Shown: in pieces, positions 1-10,695 of the stretch
Layout of the letters: every line of letters begins with the position of its first letter
Position numbering within the stretch: the stretch's first letter is position 1
Source of the DNA: Leucosporidium creatinivorum
Taxonomy: Eukaryota; Basidiomycota; Microbotryomycetes; Leucosporidiales; Leucosporidiaceae
DNA: 64,000 nt
Direction: 5' to 3'
Assembly (NCBI GenBank): GCA_001600635.1
Contig: BCKL01000004.1
Location: 538,044 to 602,043, forward strand
The notes under the pieces: model-generated
What the model saw: only the letters and a program-made list of their open reading frames with translations
What the model was told of the DNA's origin: nothing
Database searches by the model: none
Program-made: the position numbers and the translations under genes

Positions 1-92
1 GTTTCTCCTGTCCCGAGCAGCTTAGCTCGTTCGCTTCGCTGCGCTTATTCCGCCTGTCAACCCGACCCTCACGACACCTCTTTTACCTACAG

Positions 93-957
93 GGAGTCTC
101 CATGCCCATCGGCGGCGCCATGGTCGAAAACGCCACCCTCTTCGTCGTCTACAACCAATCGCAAGCCCTCCTCCGTCGCCTCTCTCCCCCTCCACCAACC
201 CTCGCCTCCGAAGCCCCTCCCATCAACCTCACTCACCTCGGCCTCTCCGCCGCGCTCGCAGGAGCCTGTGCATCCTTCGTCCTCACACCAGTCGAGTTGG
301 TCAAATGCAAGATGCAGGTCCAAGGCTCTCTCCCCGTCAAGGACCTCCCTCCGAACTCGACCTCGGCGCCGAAAGCTCCTCCACCTGGCCCCGTAGCCAT
401 CACCCGCGCGATTCTCAAGGCCGAAGGGATCCGAGGACTCTGGCTCGGCCAAACGGGTACCCTCATCCGCGAGACGGGAGGCTCAGCAGCCTGGTTTACG
501 ACCTTCGAGCTCGCCTCCACCTGGTTCGTTCAACGCCGCGTCAACGCCGGACAACGCCGGGAGGACGGCTCGCGGATCAACAAAGGGGACCTCTCTGCAC
601 TGGAGTTGATGGCCAGTGGAGCGTCGGCGGGAGTGGTGTACAATTGTGTCCTGTTCCCCGCCGATTGTATCAAGAGTACGATTCAGACGGAGGACGAGTT
701 GAGAGGTGGAGGAGTGGGGCAGAGGAGGAGTTTTGTACAGGTTGGGAAGGATATTTACAAGGCGAGGGGAGTGAGGGGATTGTATCAGGGTTGTGGGTTG
801 ACCGCGTTGAGGGCGGCGCCGAGCTCGGCGTTGATTTTCTACATGTACGTTCGAGATCGAGGTCGTGCTCGTCCTCCCCCGTCCCTTGACTTGATGCTAA
901 CCTATCCTTGTTGTTCCCCATCACAGCTACAGCCGCCTCGAGTCCATCTTCGGTTGA
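93..957 (+). CDS. Mitochondrial carrier, ornithine/arginine type (5' partial)
   Basis: Exons 93..844 and 927..957 are visible (260 codons plus stop); the first exons lie left of the window. The first visible exon follows a tacctacag acceptor, and the next intron has a gtacgt donor and a gctaac branch site. Two of the three solute-carrier repeats are present, each opening with the signature helix motif (PVELVKCK and PADCIK) and followed by the usual G-rich loop and second helix. The segment GAMVENATLF and the overall spacing resemble fungal ORT1/ARG13 ornithine carriers of the inner mitochondrial membrane. Substrate is inferred from family resemblance only; another basic-amino-acid or acyl-carnitine-like carrier cannot be excluded without the first repeat. 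The short exon encoding the C-terminus ends in SRLESIFG. Confidence 0.8.
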
Positions 958-1270
958 GCCGACGAGGCGGGCTGAGTTCGCACGAAAGCCGGGTCGGCGT
1001 GGGAGCAGGACAGTAAAAAGTGCGGTGGACGTGCTTAGACGTATCCTGGCATAGTAGATGTATCACTTGTGTCTCGAGTAACATAGACCTTGTAGAGCGA
1101 TTCGAGCGGCGGCGGTGAGAAAGACGGCCGAAGAGCTCGCGAGATCTCTCTGCATGCGACGAGGAGATGACTATGTACTGCTGTTGCGATTGCACTACTT
1201 TCACTGCTTTCAAGCTATCAGGAGAGGTTCGTATTTGACTTCGAGCGACCGAGTGGGGTTCGTTCGGCGT
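958..1270. other. Convergent 3' intergenic region
   Basis: Spacer between the stops of the carrier gene (+) and the BLI-3-like gene (-). It should hold both 3' UTRs. No RNA gene, repeat or further coding exon was recognised. Confidence 0.5.
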
Positions 1271-2349
1271 TTAGATCTTCTTGTCGTCGATCTTGCGAGC
1301 GAGCTCGAGCTGTGGGCAAATCGAGGGAAAGTCAGCCCGGTAGCTCAACCACGTAGAAGATGTAGCAACTCACGTCGCTAGCGTTGATGACGCGGAGAGC
1401 GCCGGGGGCGGCAGTCTCGCCGGTGAGGGCTCCCTTGGCGACCTCGTAGGCCTGCGTGAGGGAGGTCTTGGTTTTGATCCACTGTGAGGTCAGATGGAAG
1501 AGTTAGCACGGTGATCGCAGACTCTCAGGCGAGCTCAAGACTTACGTAGCGGATCTGAAAGCGCCGAACGAGAACGAGATCGGAAAGGAAGGGGGAGGGG
1601 AGGGAAAAGCGTGAGCAAGGATCTCGAGCGAGCGGAAAGCTCAGCACGCACCTCAGCGGGAACGACCTGGATGACAGCGACGCGAGGGTCGTTGTAGTCT
1701 CCGGTGTGCTTGCCGTCGCCGAGATCTCCGAACCACTGCGGGTTGATTTCAATCAGCTCTGTACATTTCTGCGTACACAGCAGACTACTCACCGACTTGA
1801 CAGCAGGGTTCCAGAGCGGCTTAATGTGCTCAGCATCCTTCAGCACGCTAGCCTTTCCAGCAGCGGAAGCCCAGTTGGTGCTCGAGGGGGAGGACCAGCT
1901 GATGTTGACCTGCTCGTCGTGAGTCAGGTCGTCGAACTTGCCCGAGTCGGTGTTGGCGATGAAGGAGAAGACGAGGCCATCGGTCCCCGCGGCCGACATG
2001 GCGCGCGAGTGGAGAAGACCGTTCGGCGAGCGGGTGGTGAGCATCGAGAACTTGGACTCGCCGATGATCTGTAGTGTGGTGGTGATATGAGTCATGCTCT
2101 GTGGGCCTCCTCTGATATCTCAACAGCCCAGCGCGCCTCGAAGCGAAGGCTTTCCCCACCCCGCGATGATGACAGCGTCCATTCGCTCGCCATCGAGCTC
2201 GGAGTTGGCCTTGCAACGCTGTCACAAAGCAGAGAGCTACTCACGGTCTTGAGCTCCTCGATCTTTTGGGAAGGGGAAGCCTCCTCGCCGGCCTTGGAGG
2301 TGTAAGGGTCGTTGCCGTGAGTCGAAGTGGATCCTGCTGCGCCCGTCAT
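1271..2349 (-). CDS. bli-3: BLI-3-like protein, pyridoxamine-phosphate-oxidase fold
   Basis: Six exons, complement(1271..1309, 1374..1481, 1546..1554, 1652..1735, 1793..2068, 2245..2349), give 206 aa in one frame. The core (MLTTRSPNGLLHSRAM, then FxxxxxSGKFDDL, WNPAVK and WFGDLGDGKH) matches the general-stress-protein-26 / split-barrel flavin-binding family that contains Neurospora blue-light-induced BLI-3. Family members bind FMN or related cofactors; the substrate is unknown. Length equals the usual ~200 aa. The fourth exon in gene order is only 9 nt (codons I-R-Y), with clean ag/gt borders and correct phase on both sides. The gene is divergent from the TPR gene across a 192-bp spacer. Family confidence is high, function low. 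Confidence 0.85.
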
Positions 2350-2541
2350 GTTGCGAAGGTGAAGTGTAGAGGAGGTGGTGGTGAGAGTGCGAAGTGCTGT
2401 ACGAGAGCGGAGTGCGAAGGACGTGGTGGCAGTGGAGCAGATGAGCTCTTAAAAGAATATGGGAGGAGTCCAAGCCTTCAGAGCACCTCCGCCGAAACGT
2501 CATGCCGGTCTCTTGCCCTTCGCCCGTTTCCAAGTCGAAAG
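2350..2541. promoter_or_regulatory. Bidirectional promoter region
   Basis: 192 bp between the start codons of the BLI-3-like gene (-) and the TPR gene (+). It must hold both 5' UTRs and core promoters. An A/T-rich stretch, cttaaaagaatat, near 2449-2461 is the only TATA-like element seen. Confidence 0.45.
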
Positions 2542-4183
2542 ATGCCGCCATTGCGCCTGCCCAACAAGAAGGGGAAACAGAAGCAGAAACAAGCTCCCAT
2601 CGACTTTACTTCGGTACAATCCGCTCTCCAAGCTCCCCTCGACTTTGAGGGATGGATCGAAGGTGAGCGAGCTCTGTCGCGAGCAGTTCGAGCTCAAAAG
2701 CTGATAGAGTAACACACGAGCAGAAGGCGTACAGCAGGAGGAGCAAGGTGAACGTTACCAATTCGGTCCCAAAGCCCAACGACACTACACCAACGCCGTA
2801 ATCGCCTTCCGCTGCGCCGCTTCCCTCGACCCTTCCTCCTTCGACGCCCTCTACAATTCGGCTCGTATCACCCAGCAGCTCGCTAGCGACCACTTGGCAG
2901 CACCAGAGTGCTATCATGCTCTAGAGGAAGCTGTACAGAGCTATCGCCACAGCTTGACGCTCGCGACGACGGAGGAGGAAAGGATAGACGCCTTGTTCAA
3001 CCTCGCGCAGGCGTGTGTCGAGCTGCAGGAGATGGGAGATGCGGGAGCTACAGGAAAGAAGGAAGGGTTCAGGCTGAAGGAGGCGAGGGAGCTCTTTGCC
3101 GAGGTCGAGAGGCTGCAGACGGCCGCCATGGAGAAGGTCTTTGGCAGCTCGGCCGGCGAGGAGGAGCAAGACGAGGGAATGGACGATGCGGAAGGGAGTG
3201 CGGGTGGATCGGAAGCTGGGGTGCAGATGGGTAACGCGACCGAGGGCCGAATCGTCACGCCTCAGCTCGTGCTCGATACCATCCTCGAGGGCTTCGAGGT
3301 CGACCTGTCGCTGTACTCGACTCATACCCTCGACGCCGACACTCTCGCCACACTCGCCGCTTCCGCTCATGCCGCTCTCCAGCGCGCCTTCGCCCTTCGG
3401 CAGCAGCATCTCGCCGCCTCGGCCCCGGCCGTCGGCCTCACCCTCTCGCTCGCTCGGCTCTCCCTCTCCTCGACCTGCTCCCCTCATCTTCCTCCCACAG
3501 CACCCCTCTTCCTCAAACCAGAAGCCCAACGAGCCCTCTACACCACCCTCCTCCCCGTCCACCCTCGCAACCCCTCCCTCCTCTCCTCCTACGCCGACCA
3601 CCTCCTCGAAACGCTCCCCCTCACCTCGGACGCCTCCACCACTCTCCAGCAAGCAACAATAGCCTACCGTACCGCCTATACACTCCTCGCCGACCGCTTC
3701 TCTCCCCAAAAGGACGTCCCAGCGCACGCGGTTCCAGCGCTCCTCTCCTCCAACCTAGTCGCTCGGTCCTCCCTCCTCCTTCTCCAATCCCATCTCGACG
3801 CTATCACCTCCTCCACCGCCCTCTCCGAAGCCCAGAAACTCGCTCTCGAGGCTATCACCATCACCGCCTCCGGCCTCTCCATCTCGCTCTCCCCTTCCGG
3901 CGCCCTATCCGCCAAAGCTACTCCAGGCAGGAAGGACTGGACCACCATCAAGGCGCTGCGGGAAGCTTGGTTTCACCTCATCCGCATCCGTCTCCGCATG
4001 GACGGGAACGGAGCGGAAGGAGGTCAGGCGAAAGCCCTACTCGAGGCTTGGGGGAAGGCGACGGGCAGAGCGGGCGCTGTGGATGCGAGTTGGTGCGTCG
4101 AGGAGCTGTATAGGGATGATAAGGTGTGGGAGGCGTCGAAGGGTGTGGAGGAGGCGATGTGGAGGGCGTTGGGTGGCGCGTAG
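2542..4183 (+). CDS. TPR-repeat protein of unknown function
   Basis: Two exons, 2542..2662 and 2724..4183, give 526 aa. The start follows a pyrimidine-rich leader; the short first exon encodes a lysine-rich N-terminus (KKGKQKQKQ). Downstream are helical tetratricopeptide-like repeats: A-x-F-x-C-A-A-S-L-D-P-S-S-F-D-A-L-Y-N, then a second with A-V-Q-S-Y-x-x-S-L and E-R-I-D-A-L-F-N-L-A. An acidic linker (residues ~150-180) separates these from a second alanine/leucine-rich helical half, which reads as more degenerate TPRs. TPR proteins are scaffolds; no enzymatic domain is visible and no partner can be named. Nearest neighbours give no functional hint. Confidence 0.75.
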
Positions 4184-4671
4184 AGGGCGAGGAAGGGAGC
4201 GCCGAGCAGTGCAAGTCGTCCGTGATCGCTGAGCTGCAGTGTCGCAGGGGAGAAGATCTGAAGGCGAGGTAGAGAGGTGTAAGATGGTGCTCGAACGGCC
4301 GCTCGAGCTGCTTCTCCTTCCTGCTCGAGCTCGACTGCACTCGGTTCTCGTCATCGCCGAACCGCCGCCCTCGTCTGTTTCTCTCCTCGCTCCCCTCGCT
4401 CGACGCTCGCTCTCCATCTCGCTCAAAGTACCGCAGGAACTGTCCATCTGTAGTTCTGTGCACACAAATCACCGCCGAGAGAGCCCAACTAATCGAAGGG
4501 GGGGAGAGAGAGAGAGAGAGAGAACCAATTTTGAGTGAGGAGAGGGGATCGACCCGACTGAAGGGGAAGCTAAAACATATACGAAAAGAAGGGAGTGCTA
4601 CAGAGTGGGGAGGCGCACGGCGCGGTATAGATACATAATCGACGGGCGAGGGGCAGCGACGGCGAGGCAGA
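4184..4671. other. Convergent 3' region with GA microsatellite
   Basis: Spacer between the TPR gene stop and the stop of the Crz1-like gene. It contains a pure GA dinucleotide run at about 4504-4523. No gene was recognised; small open frames here lack splice-consistent structure or familiar motifs. Confidence 0.5.
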
Positions 4672-7600
4672 CTAGAGCTGCACTCCTCCTCCTCCTCCTC
4701 CTTCCTTCTCGCCGGCGGTGACGCTAGCGGCAGTCGTATCATACGAGATGTCGTATCCTTGCGCCCTGAGTTGCTCGACGCAAGCCTGGCCGATGTCGGA
4801 GCGGTCTGCTCGGCGTGTCGGGGTCAGCTCGGCTCGACGGAAGGGGAAGGGAGACGCACGATGCCTCTGCAACGCGTCCAAGCGAATAAAGTCCCTCCTA
4901 CAGGGCTCGCAGTGATACCTCCTGATGGCGGGGTTACGGCTGGAGGGTCAGTTCGGCGCGAGAGAGAAAGAGAGAGAGGGGACACGGGAGTGGGTAAGTG
5001 TGGGAACATCGGACGCAACATTAGGTAGAGGTAGAGGAGAGAGGCGAGGAGTGGAGTGGAGTGGGAGGGAGGGAAGGAAGACATGATCACGAGGGAGGCG
5101 AGGCAGCGAGGAGGATGGGGAGGGGTGGGAGAGGGACGAAGACGACTAGATCGAGAAGAGAGGAGGGAAAGGTAGCGAGTACTCACCGGACGTTCAGGTG
5201 CAGCAACTCGTGCCTCTTGCAGTCGTGCGCGCGAGCGAAAGCCTTGCCGCAGCCTTGGTAAGAGCAGGCGAAGGGCTTTTCGTTGCGGTGGGCGCGTTGG
5301 TGGCCTGTGAGAGGGCGAGGAGAGAAAGGAGCGAGAAGGACGAAGGGGAGAGCGAGGTCAGCGACGCCGAGGAGGAGAGGGGAGCCAACGCCGAGAAGAG
5401 AGAAACCGACCCTTGAGGTTGTAGCGACGCGTGAAGGTCTCTCCGCAGAGGTCGCTGTTGTAAAAAGCAGGGTCAGCCGCCTCCTCAATCTCAACCAGCT
5501 CGTCGCAATCGGAACTCACCAAGCGAACTTTGCCGTCGACCCAGGATTCCTCCTCCTCATCGCCGCCTCAATAGTCGCCTGCGTCGTCTTACTCTGCGCA
5601 CTAACATAACCCCCACCGGCGCTTCCCCCTCCCGCAGTACTCCCACTCGCACTCCTACTCTTCGCCCCCCTCGCCTCCGCACCATCATCCATCATCATAT
5701 CCTCCGGCGAGCCTGCCCCTCCTCCTCCGGGCATAGGACTCGCGACGGGGGAATGATAGACGTATGGAGTGGTTTGAGGGCCGAGGTAAGGGTGGACGAG
5801 AGTGTGAGAGAGGGAGGGGTGGTAGGAGGGTGGTGGGGGGTGGTGGGCGTTGGAGAGGAAGGAGGGGTCCGAGGTGGTTGGGAAGGAGGGGAAGGAGGGG
5901 GAGGCGTGCGTTTGAGGAGGAGGGGCGGAGGAAAAGTGCGAGTGGGGGGGAGAGACGAATGCCCCGCCGCCGCCGGTGGAGCTCGAGTGCGAGTGGTGAG
6001 AGTGGGAGGAGTGGATCGAGTTGGAGGGAGAGGGGGAGCGGGAGTCGGTGTGCGATTGTTGAGACTGGGCGTAGGAATGGTATTGCGAGGAGGAGGGAGG
6101 GATCGAAGGCGAACGGTGGTTAAGAGGAGGAGCGAGCATCCCCTCGAACATAGCCGGCGGCTCGGCGCTCGGCGCTCCATACCCACCACCATCCCCCTGC
6201 GCCGAGCCATAGACGTAGCTCGGCGTAAAGTCCTCGCTCCTATTGGCCCTCACATGCCCATGCCCATGACTCCTGCTCCTCCTATGCCCGCCTCCACCAA
6301 AGTACGAGTACGCTCCCCCACCACCCTCCTCAAACTCACTCGTCTCAACGCCGAACATCCCTCCCGCTTCATGATACCCTGGCCCGCCCCTCGCCCTCCC
6401 ACCCTGCGCTCCAAAGCTCGCCCTCCCCGTCCTCGTCGCCGAAGCCAACTCATGCTGCTGCATCAATTGCTGATGAAGGCGGACCTGCTCGGCGAGGTCG
6501 GTCTCCCCTCCCCCTCGTCCTCCGGCATCGTGGTTCGAAGACGGCGGAGCAGGAGGCGCGAATCCGAGATGTTGGTACTGTTGGGATTGAGTCGTCGACA
6601 GGGCGTTCCAAGCAGAGGATTGGGGATCGATTTGGAGCGCCGCGGGTTCGGAGGAGGAAGGAGGAGAGAAATAAGGGTGCGGTGGTGGTGGAGGGTGGTT
6701 GGAGAGGTCGAGGAACTGTTGCTGTTGCTGCTGAGGGTTGGCGAGGAAGTCGGGGTACCCTTGCGGAGGATGGGGAGCAGGAGGAGGGTTGGGCAAAGGC
6801 GAGCCACCGGCGTTGAGCTGACCGAAATGGAGCGTCGTTTCCCTGATGTCGGCTTCGGAGCGCGAGCGACGGCGTGTAGTCGGTGGACGAGGGACTGCGA
6901 GCGAATCGAGTAGAGGGGAGGGAGCTGCTGAGGGAGCTGGAGCTGGGGCGGCCGAGTCGAACGATTCTGGGGGAGCGGAAAAGGTGGAGGAAAGGAGGGG
7001 ACGCGGGGCTGTTGAGCGTGCGTCTTGGTTGTCGGAGGTGGTTGTTGTTGGATCTGCGAGAGCGTGGGAGGAGGAAGAGCTCGGCGCAGCGGAGGAGGAG
7101 GAGGAGGAGGGCGGGTGGGGAGTGAAGTCGCTGAAAGAAGAGGTCTGGCGGTGTTGTTGGGTTGGGTTGTTGTGAAGGAGTTGGGGGAGTTTGGGAGTCA
7201 GCGAGCTCGGACCCGACTTTCGAAGGATCATCGCCGTTCGTAGGAGAGAAGGTCCGAGGGGAAGCGACCGAGATCGAACGCTTGGCTGTGCGCGAGGGGC
7301 GAAGGGGGGGAGAGGGATGTAGTGAAGTACAATAGCTCACCTCCTTGGTAGGCCATTGCCCCATGCCCAAGATGCTCTCCAACTCGAGCGTCCCAGCTCC
7401 CTTTGGCCGATCTTTGGGACGAGCGGTGTGGGGCGTCGCTTGGATGAGGTTGAAAGCTGGAGCGTCGGAGGGGATGGCGAGAGGGGCGAGCAGGGGAGGG
7501 GAGGTAGTCCTTGTAGTAGTAGTGGTGAGGAAGTCGTTGGCCGATAACGGAGGTGATTCCGACAGCGGCGAGGTAAATACGAGGGGGAGCGCCGAGTCCG

Positions 7601-8471
7601 AGCCTCCGCCGGGACCGACCTCTGCCAGCTGTTGCGAAGGGGACATGAAGGTGCCCCCTGCTCCCAACCTGTACCTCATGCTCTCCTCCCCCTCCCCCGC
7701 CTCTCCTCCGTGAAACGACAACGGCGAAGCGCTCCTCGCTCCTCCGCCGCCATCCTGCCTATCGCCCAACATCATCGGCTCGAAATCGAAATCGACCATC
7801 CCCTCCAACTCGTCCTCTGCTCCCACTACGCTCCCCGCCCTAGACCCTCCAGCATTACTACTCGCTCCCCCGGCGGCTGAGCTGCCTCCATAGGCTGATC
7901 CCGCCTCCTCGTCCTGTCGAGGATCGCGATACGAGAGGAAAGGGTTGAAGCTGTGTTGATCATCCTGCTCATACTGTCCTCCTGCGCCGAGGGACAAGAA
8001 TGCCGAAGGAGCTGCTGCCGAGGAGGTGTTGAACGAGTTGGACCAGGGGGAGGCGTCGGCGGAGGAAGTCCAAGATCCTGCGTAGGAAGGGGTGCCATAC
8101 GAGTAGTTGTCGACTAAAGGGAATGAATCGTCGTAAGAGTTTGAATCGTGTTGCTGTACGAGATGGGAAGGTTGGCTTAGAGCGAAGGGGATGGCGTTGC
8201 TCTGCAGTTGCTGAGTAGTCGAGGACGAGGAAGGGAAAGCGGCGTAAATGGGGTTGGTAGGAGGTGGTTGAGAGTGTAGTACTAGTGAATCCAATAGCTG
8301 CTGCGTTGTAAGCCCTCCTGCGCCAGAATCGCTTGAAGCGAAGAGCTGAGAGGACGAGGGCGGCTGTGGTGGTGGGAGCTGTTGCTGTTGGTGTTGAGCG
8401 AGGGCTACAGCGTCGGTTTGCTGCTTCATCCAAGCAGCCAAGGCTTCATTGCCTTGTGAATATCCTTCCAT
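4672..8471 (-). CDS. CRZ1: Crz1-type calcineurin-responsive C2H2 transcription factor
   Basis: Six exons, complement(4672..4805, 4860..4939, 5187..5304, 5411..5454, 5520..7285, 7341..8471), sum to 1091 codons (1090 aa). Residues 1-950 are low-complexity, rich in Q, P, S and G, as is usual for activation regions. C-terminal fingers: finger 1 (C966-C969-H982-H986, with TRRYNLK), finger 2 (C994-C999-H1012-H1016, with [11 protein letters not shown]) and a third unit starting C1030-C1033 and ending in DALQRHHRSD-x-G-x-x-C. The RRYNLK and DALxRHxRSxxGxxC patterns are typical of Crz1/Prz1 rather than generic C2H2 factors. In other fungi Crz1 enters the nucleus when calcineurin removes phosphates after a calcium signal. 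A calcineurin docking site was not located by eye. One intron (4940-5186) is unusually long at 247 nt. A 770-bp upstream region separates it from the next gene. Confidence 0.85.
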
Positions 8472-9241
8472 CTCCTGCTGTACGACGTCGAGAGCTCAAG
8501 AGCGACGACAAGTTGAATGGCGAAGGCGAACCCGCTTGCTTCGCTCACGGCCAAGTTCGACCGCCCCCGCCCGAATGGAGCTCTCGAGTCGAGGAGTTAC
8601 GGACTTTGACTTTGACGTCTCTCTCGCTTCCCCTGCAGAAGCTACTACTTACAGTAACACTTCTCACCCAAGCTGTACCTCATCAGCCTCCCGTATTCCC
8701 GCCCATCCTCCCATCTCGGTCGAGTCAGCTTCTCCCAGCCGAGCGGGTCCATGGCCAGTAGTCGAATAGTGTAGCCCACGTTTTGCTATATAGAATGAAG
8801 TCCACGCTGCTAGCAAGATGCAGACCGTGCTTCATTGCATCGTCCACCCCGTATCGAAGGCGGGAGATGCTCCTCCTTCGCCGCTCAGGCCTCTCCTCCT
8901 CTCTCGTTCGGTTCGGCGCTCCTCTTCGAAGCTTGGAATCTGCGATCCTTCGAGCAAGCCTGCTCGACTTGGACCAGGGTGAAGTCGAGTCGAGTAGTGA
9001 GGAGGCTGGACGTGAAGCCCTGTAGCTCAGTCGCCCTGCAGTCAGCGAGAGGGAGCTCCTGCTGACTTCGCCGGGCCGCTCCCACCGGCAGCTTCGAGGA
9101 CTGAACGAAGGATTGCAAAGCGAGCGAGCGAGGGAGTATCAAGGAAAGGCGGGGGTACTAAAGTGAACGAGGGTGGGTAATCGAGGCGAAAAGGGGGTAT
9201 GTCTACAGAAGCGAGACGCGAGGACTCGGCGCCGTGCAGAA
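8472..9241. other. Upstream region of the Crz1-like gene
   Basis: 770 bp without a supported gene, between the start of the Crz1-like gene and the stop of the coiled-coil gene (both minus strand). It probably holds a long 5' UTR and promoter of the former. Open frames here show no recognisable motif. Confidence 0.45.
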
Positions 9242-10415
9242 TCACTCGGAGTCGGAATCGCTCTTGGTGGGGAACCCGCCGTTCGGGTCGTCGTTGGTGC
9301 GGTTAAGAGCTTGTTTGGGGACGAATTGGGTTTGGCCTGTGCGATGAGGTGGGAGGGGTCAGCTCGGCGCTCGCATCGGAGACGAGGGAGATGGCGAGAG
9401 CACAGACTCACCCTTCTTTGGACTCTTCTTCAAGCTCGCATAAGCACGACGAGCAGCACCAGCCGCACCTTTGAGTTCTCCACCCTGACTCCCACTCCCT
9501 CCCTGACTCTGACTGCCCATCCTCCCTCCCCTCGCCCCCGAGCCCGAGCCCGAAGCACCGACCTCCTTCTTCAACCTCTCGACCTCATTCTTCCAATGGG
9601 CCACCTCCGTCTTCCAGCCGTCCGCCTTCCTCTGCGCGTCCGTAGCTTCCCTATTGGCAGCAGCAGCGGCGAGACGGTTGGCTTCGGAGGATGTGTAGGG
9701 GTTGGCCCACTGCGAGGGGGCGCCGAGGGGAGGGTCAGCGTGGTTAGAGGGGCGGAGGCTGGGAAGAGGGAGGACGTACGCGGGTCATGAGCTTCAGCCA
9801 GGGGATGTCGATAGGCTCGTCGGCGGCGGGGAAGAGGTCGACCGAGAGGCTCACATCCTCGGCGACGCAGATGATGAGCTGTAGGGTCGTCCGTCGGGGT
9901 CAGCTCCTACGCTTCTACATATCCTCCAGCGCGCCTGTCGCGAGCAGGAGCCTTCACAAAACTCACCTGCACCGTCCCATCCCCCTCCCCCGCGAGCGCC
10001 TCATCCAACCCCCCAATCTGCAGCTCTCCCCCATCCCAGGCGCTCTTGATCTTCTTGGGCATCTCAGTAGGCGTAATCGCGCAGTTGTCGACCTGCTCCA
10101 ACAGTGTAGCTGGTCAGCTTTTCGCCCTACTCTCGAGCCCTCTCCTCGTTTTGGCGCGAAGCTGTGTGAACTTACGGTCAAGACCTTCTCCACAGCAGCC
10201 AAGTCCAAGTTTGCTTGCCACCACCTATCCTGTTGGCCATCACGAGCCAAGCCAAGGGAGATGAGCCATTCGAGTTGGCCTTCCTCTTGCTCTTGGTGAT
10301 GAGGTGGGGTAGGAGCGCGGCGGAGGGAGGAGAGGGCGAGAGCGTCAGAGTGGGAGAGGGTACAGATTGATTGTTGTAGTTGAGCTAAGGGGCGGAGCAG
10401 GACGGAGGGGTCCAT
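9242..10415 (-). CDS. Coiled-coil protein, unrecognised
   Basis: Five exons, complement(9242..9336, 9412..9709, 9780..9878, 9967..10092, 10176..10415), give 285 aa with all phases consistent. The ATG at 10415 was chosen because the frame upstream has no other ATG before a stop. Layout: an alpha/beta-looking head (residues 1-~150) with several W residues, a predicted coiled coil (~165-205, alanine-rich then KxEVxxWKxEVxRLKKEV), a G/S-rich linker, and a charged tail ending DSDSE. The head-coil-tail order recalls XRCC4/XLF-like repair scaffolds, but no diagnostic residue was seen, so this is only a hint. It is divergent from the alcohol dehydrogenase gene across 280 bp. Confidence 0.7.
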
Positions 10416-10695
10416 TGAGGTACAGAAGTTGGCGCAGTGAGGAGCAGCGAGAGGCAAGAGGGAGAGCGCGTTTCGACCAAGTCCAAGCTTATCCTCCGTC
10501 TTCTCTCTGCTTCAAACCCTCACTGCTCTATCTTGCTACAGACTCCAACTCGCCCTACAGCCGTCCTACATCCCAACACGGCTAATCTCTCAACCCTCTG
10601 CTAACTGCCTCCCGCTCGCTCCCTCCTTCGCCTCGCGCCGACCCCGCCTTCTCTCCCTTCTCTCCTTCTTACCGCCCTACAGCTCAGCAACAAAC
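10416..10695. promoter_or_regulatory. Bidirectional promoter region
   Basis: 280 bp between two divergent start codons. The right half is strongly pyrimidine-rich on the + strand, which is common just upstream of start codons in this window. No specific site was identified. Confidence 0.4.
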
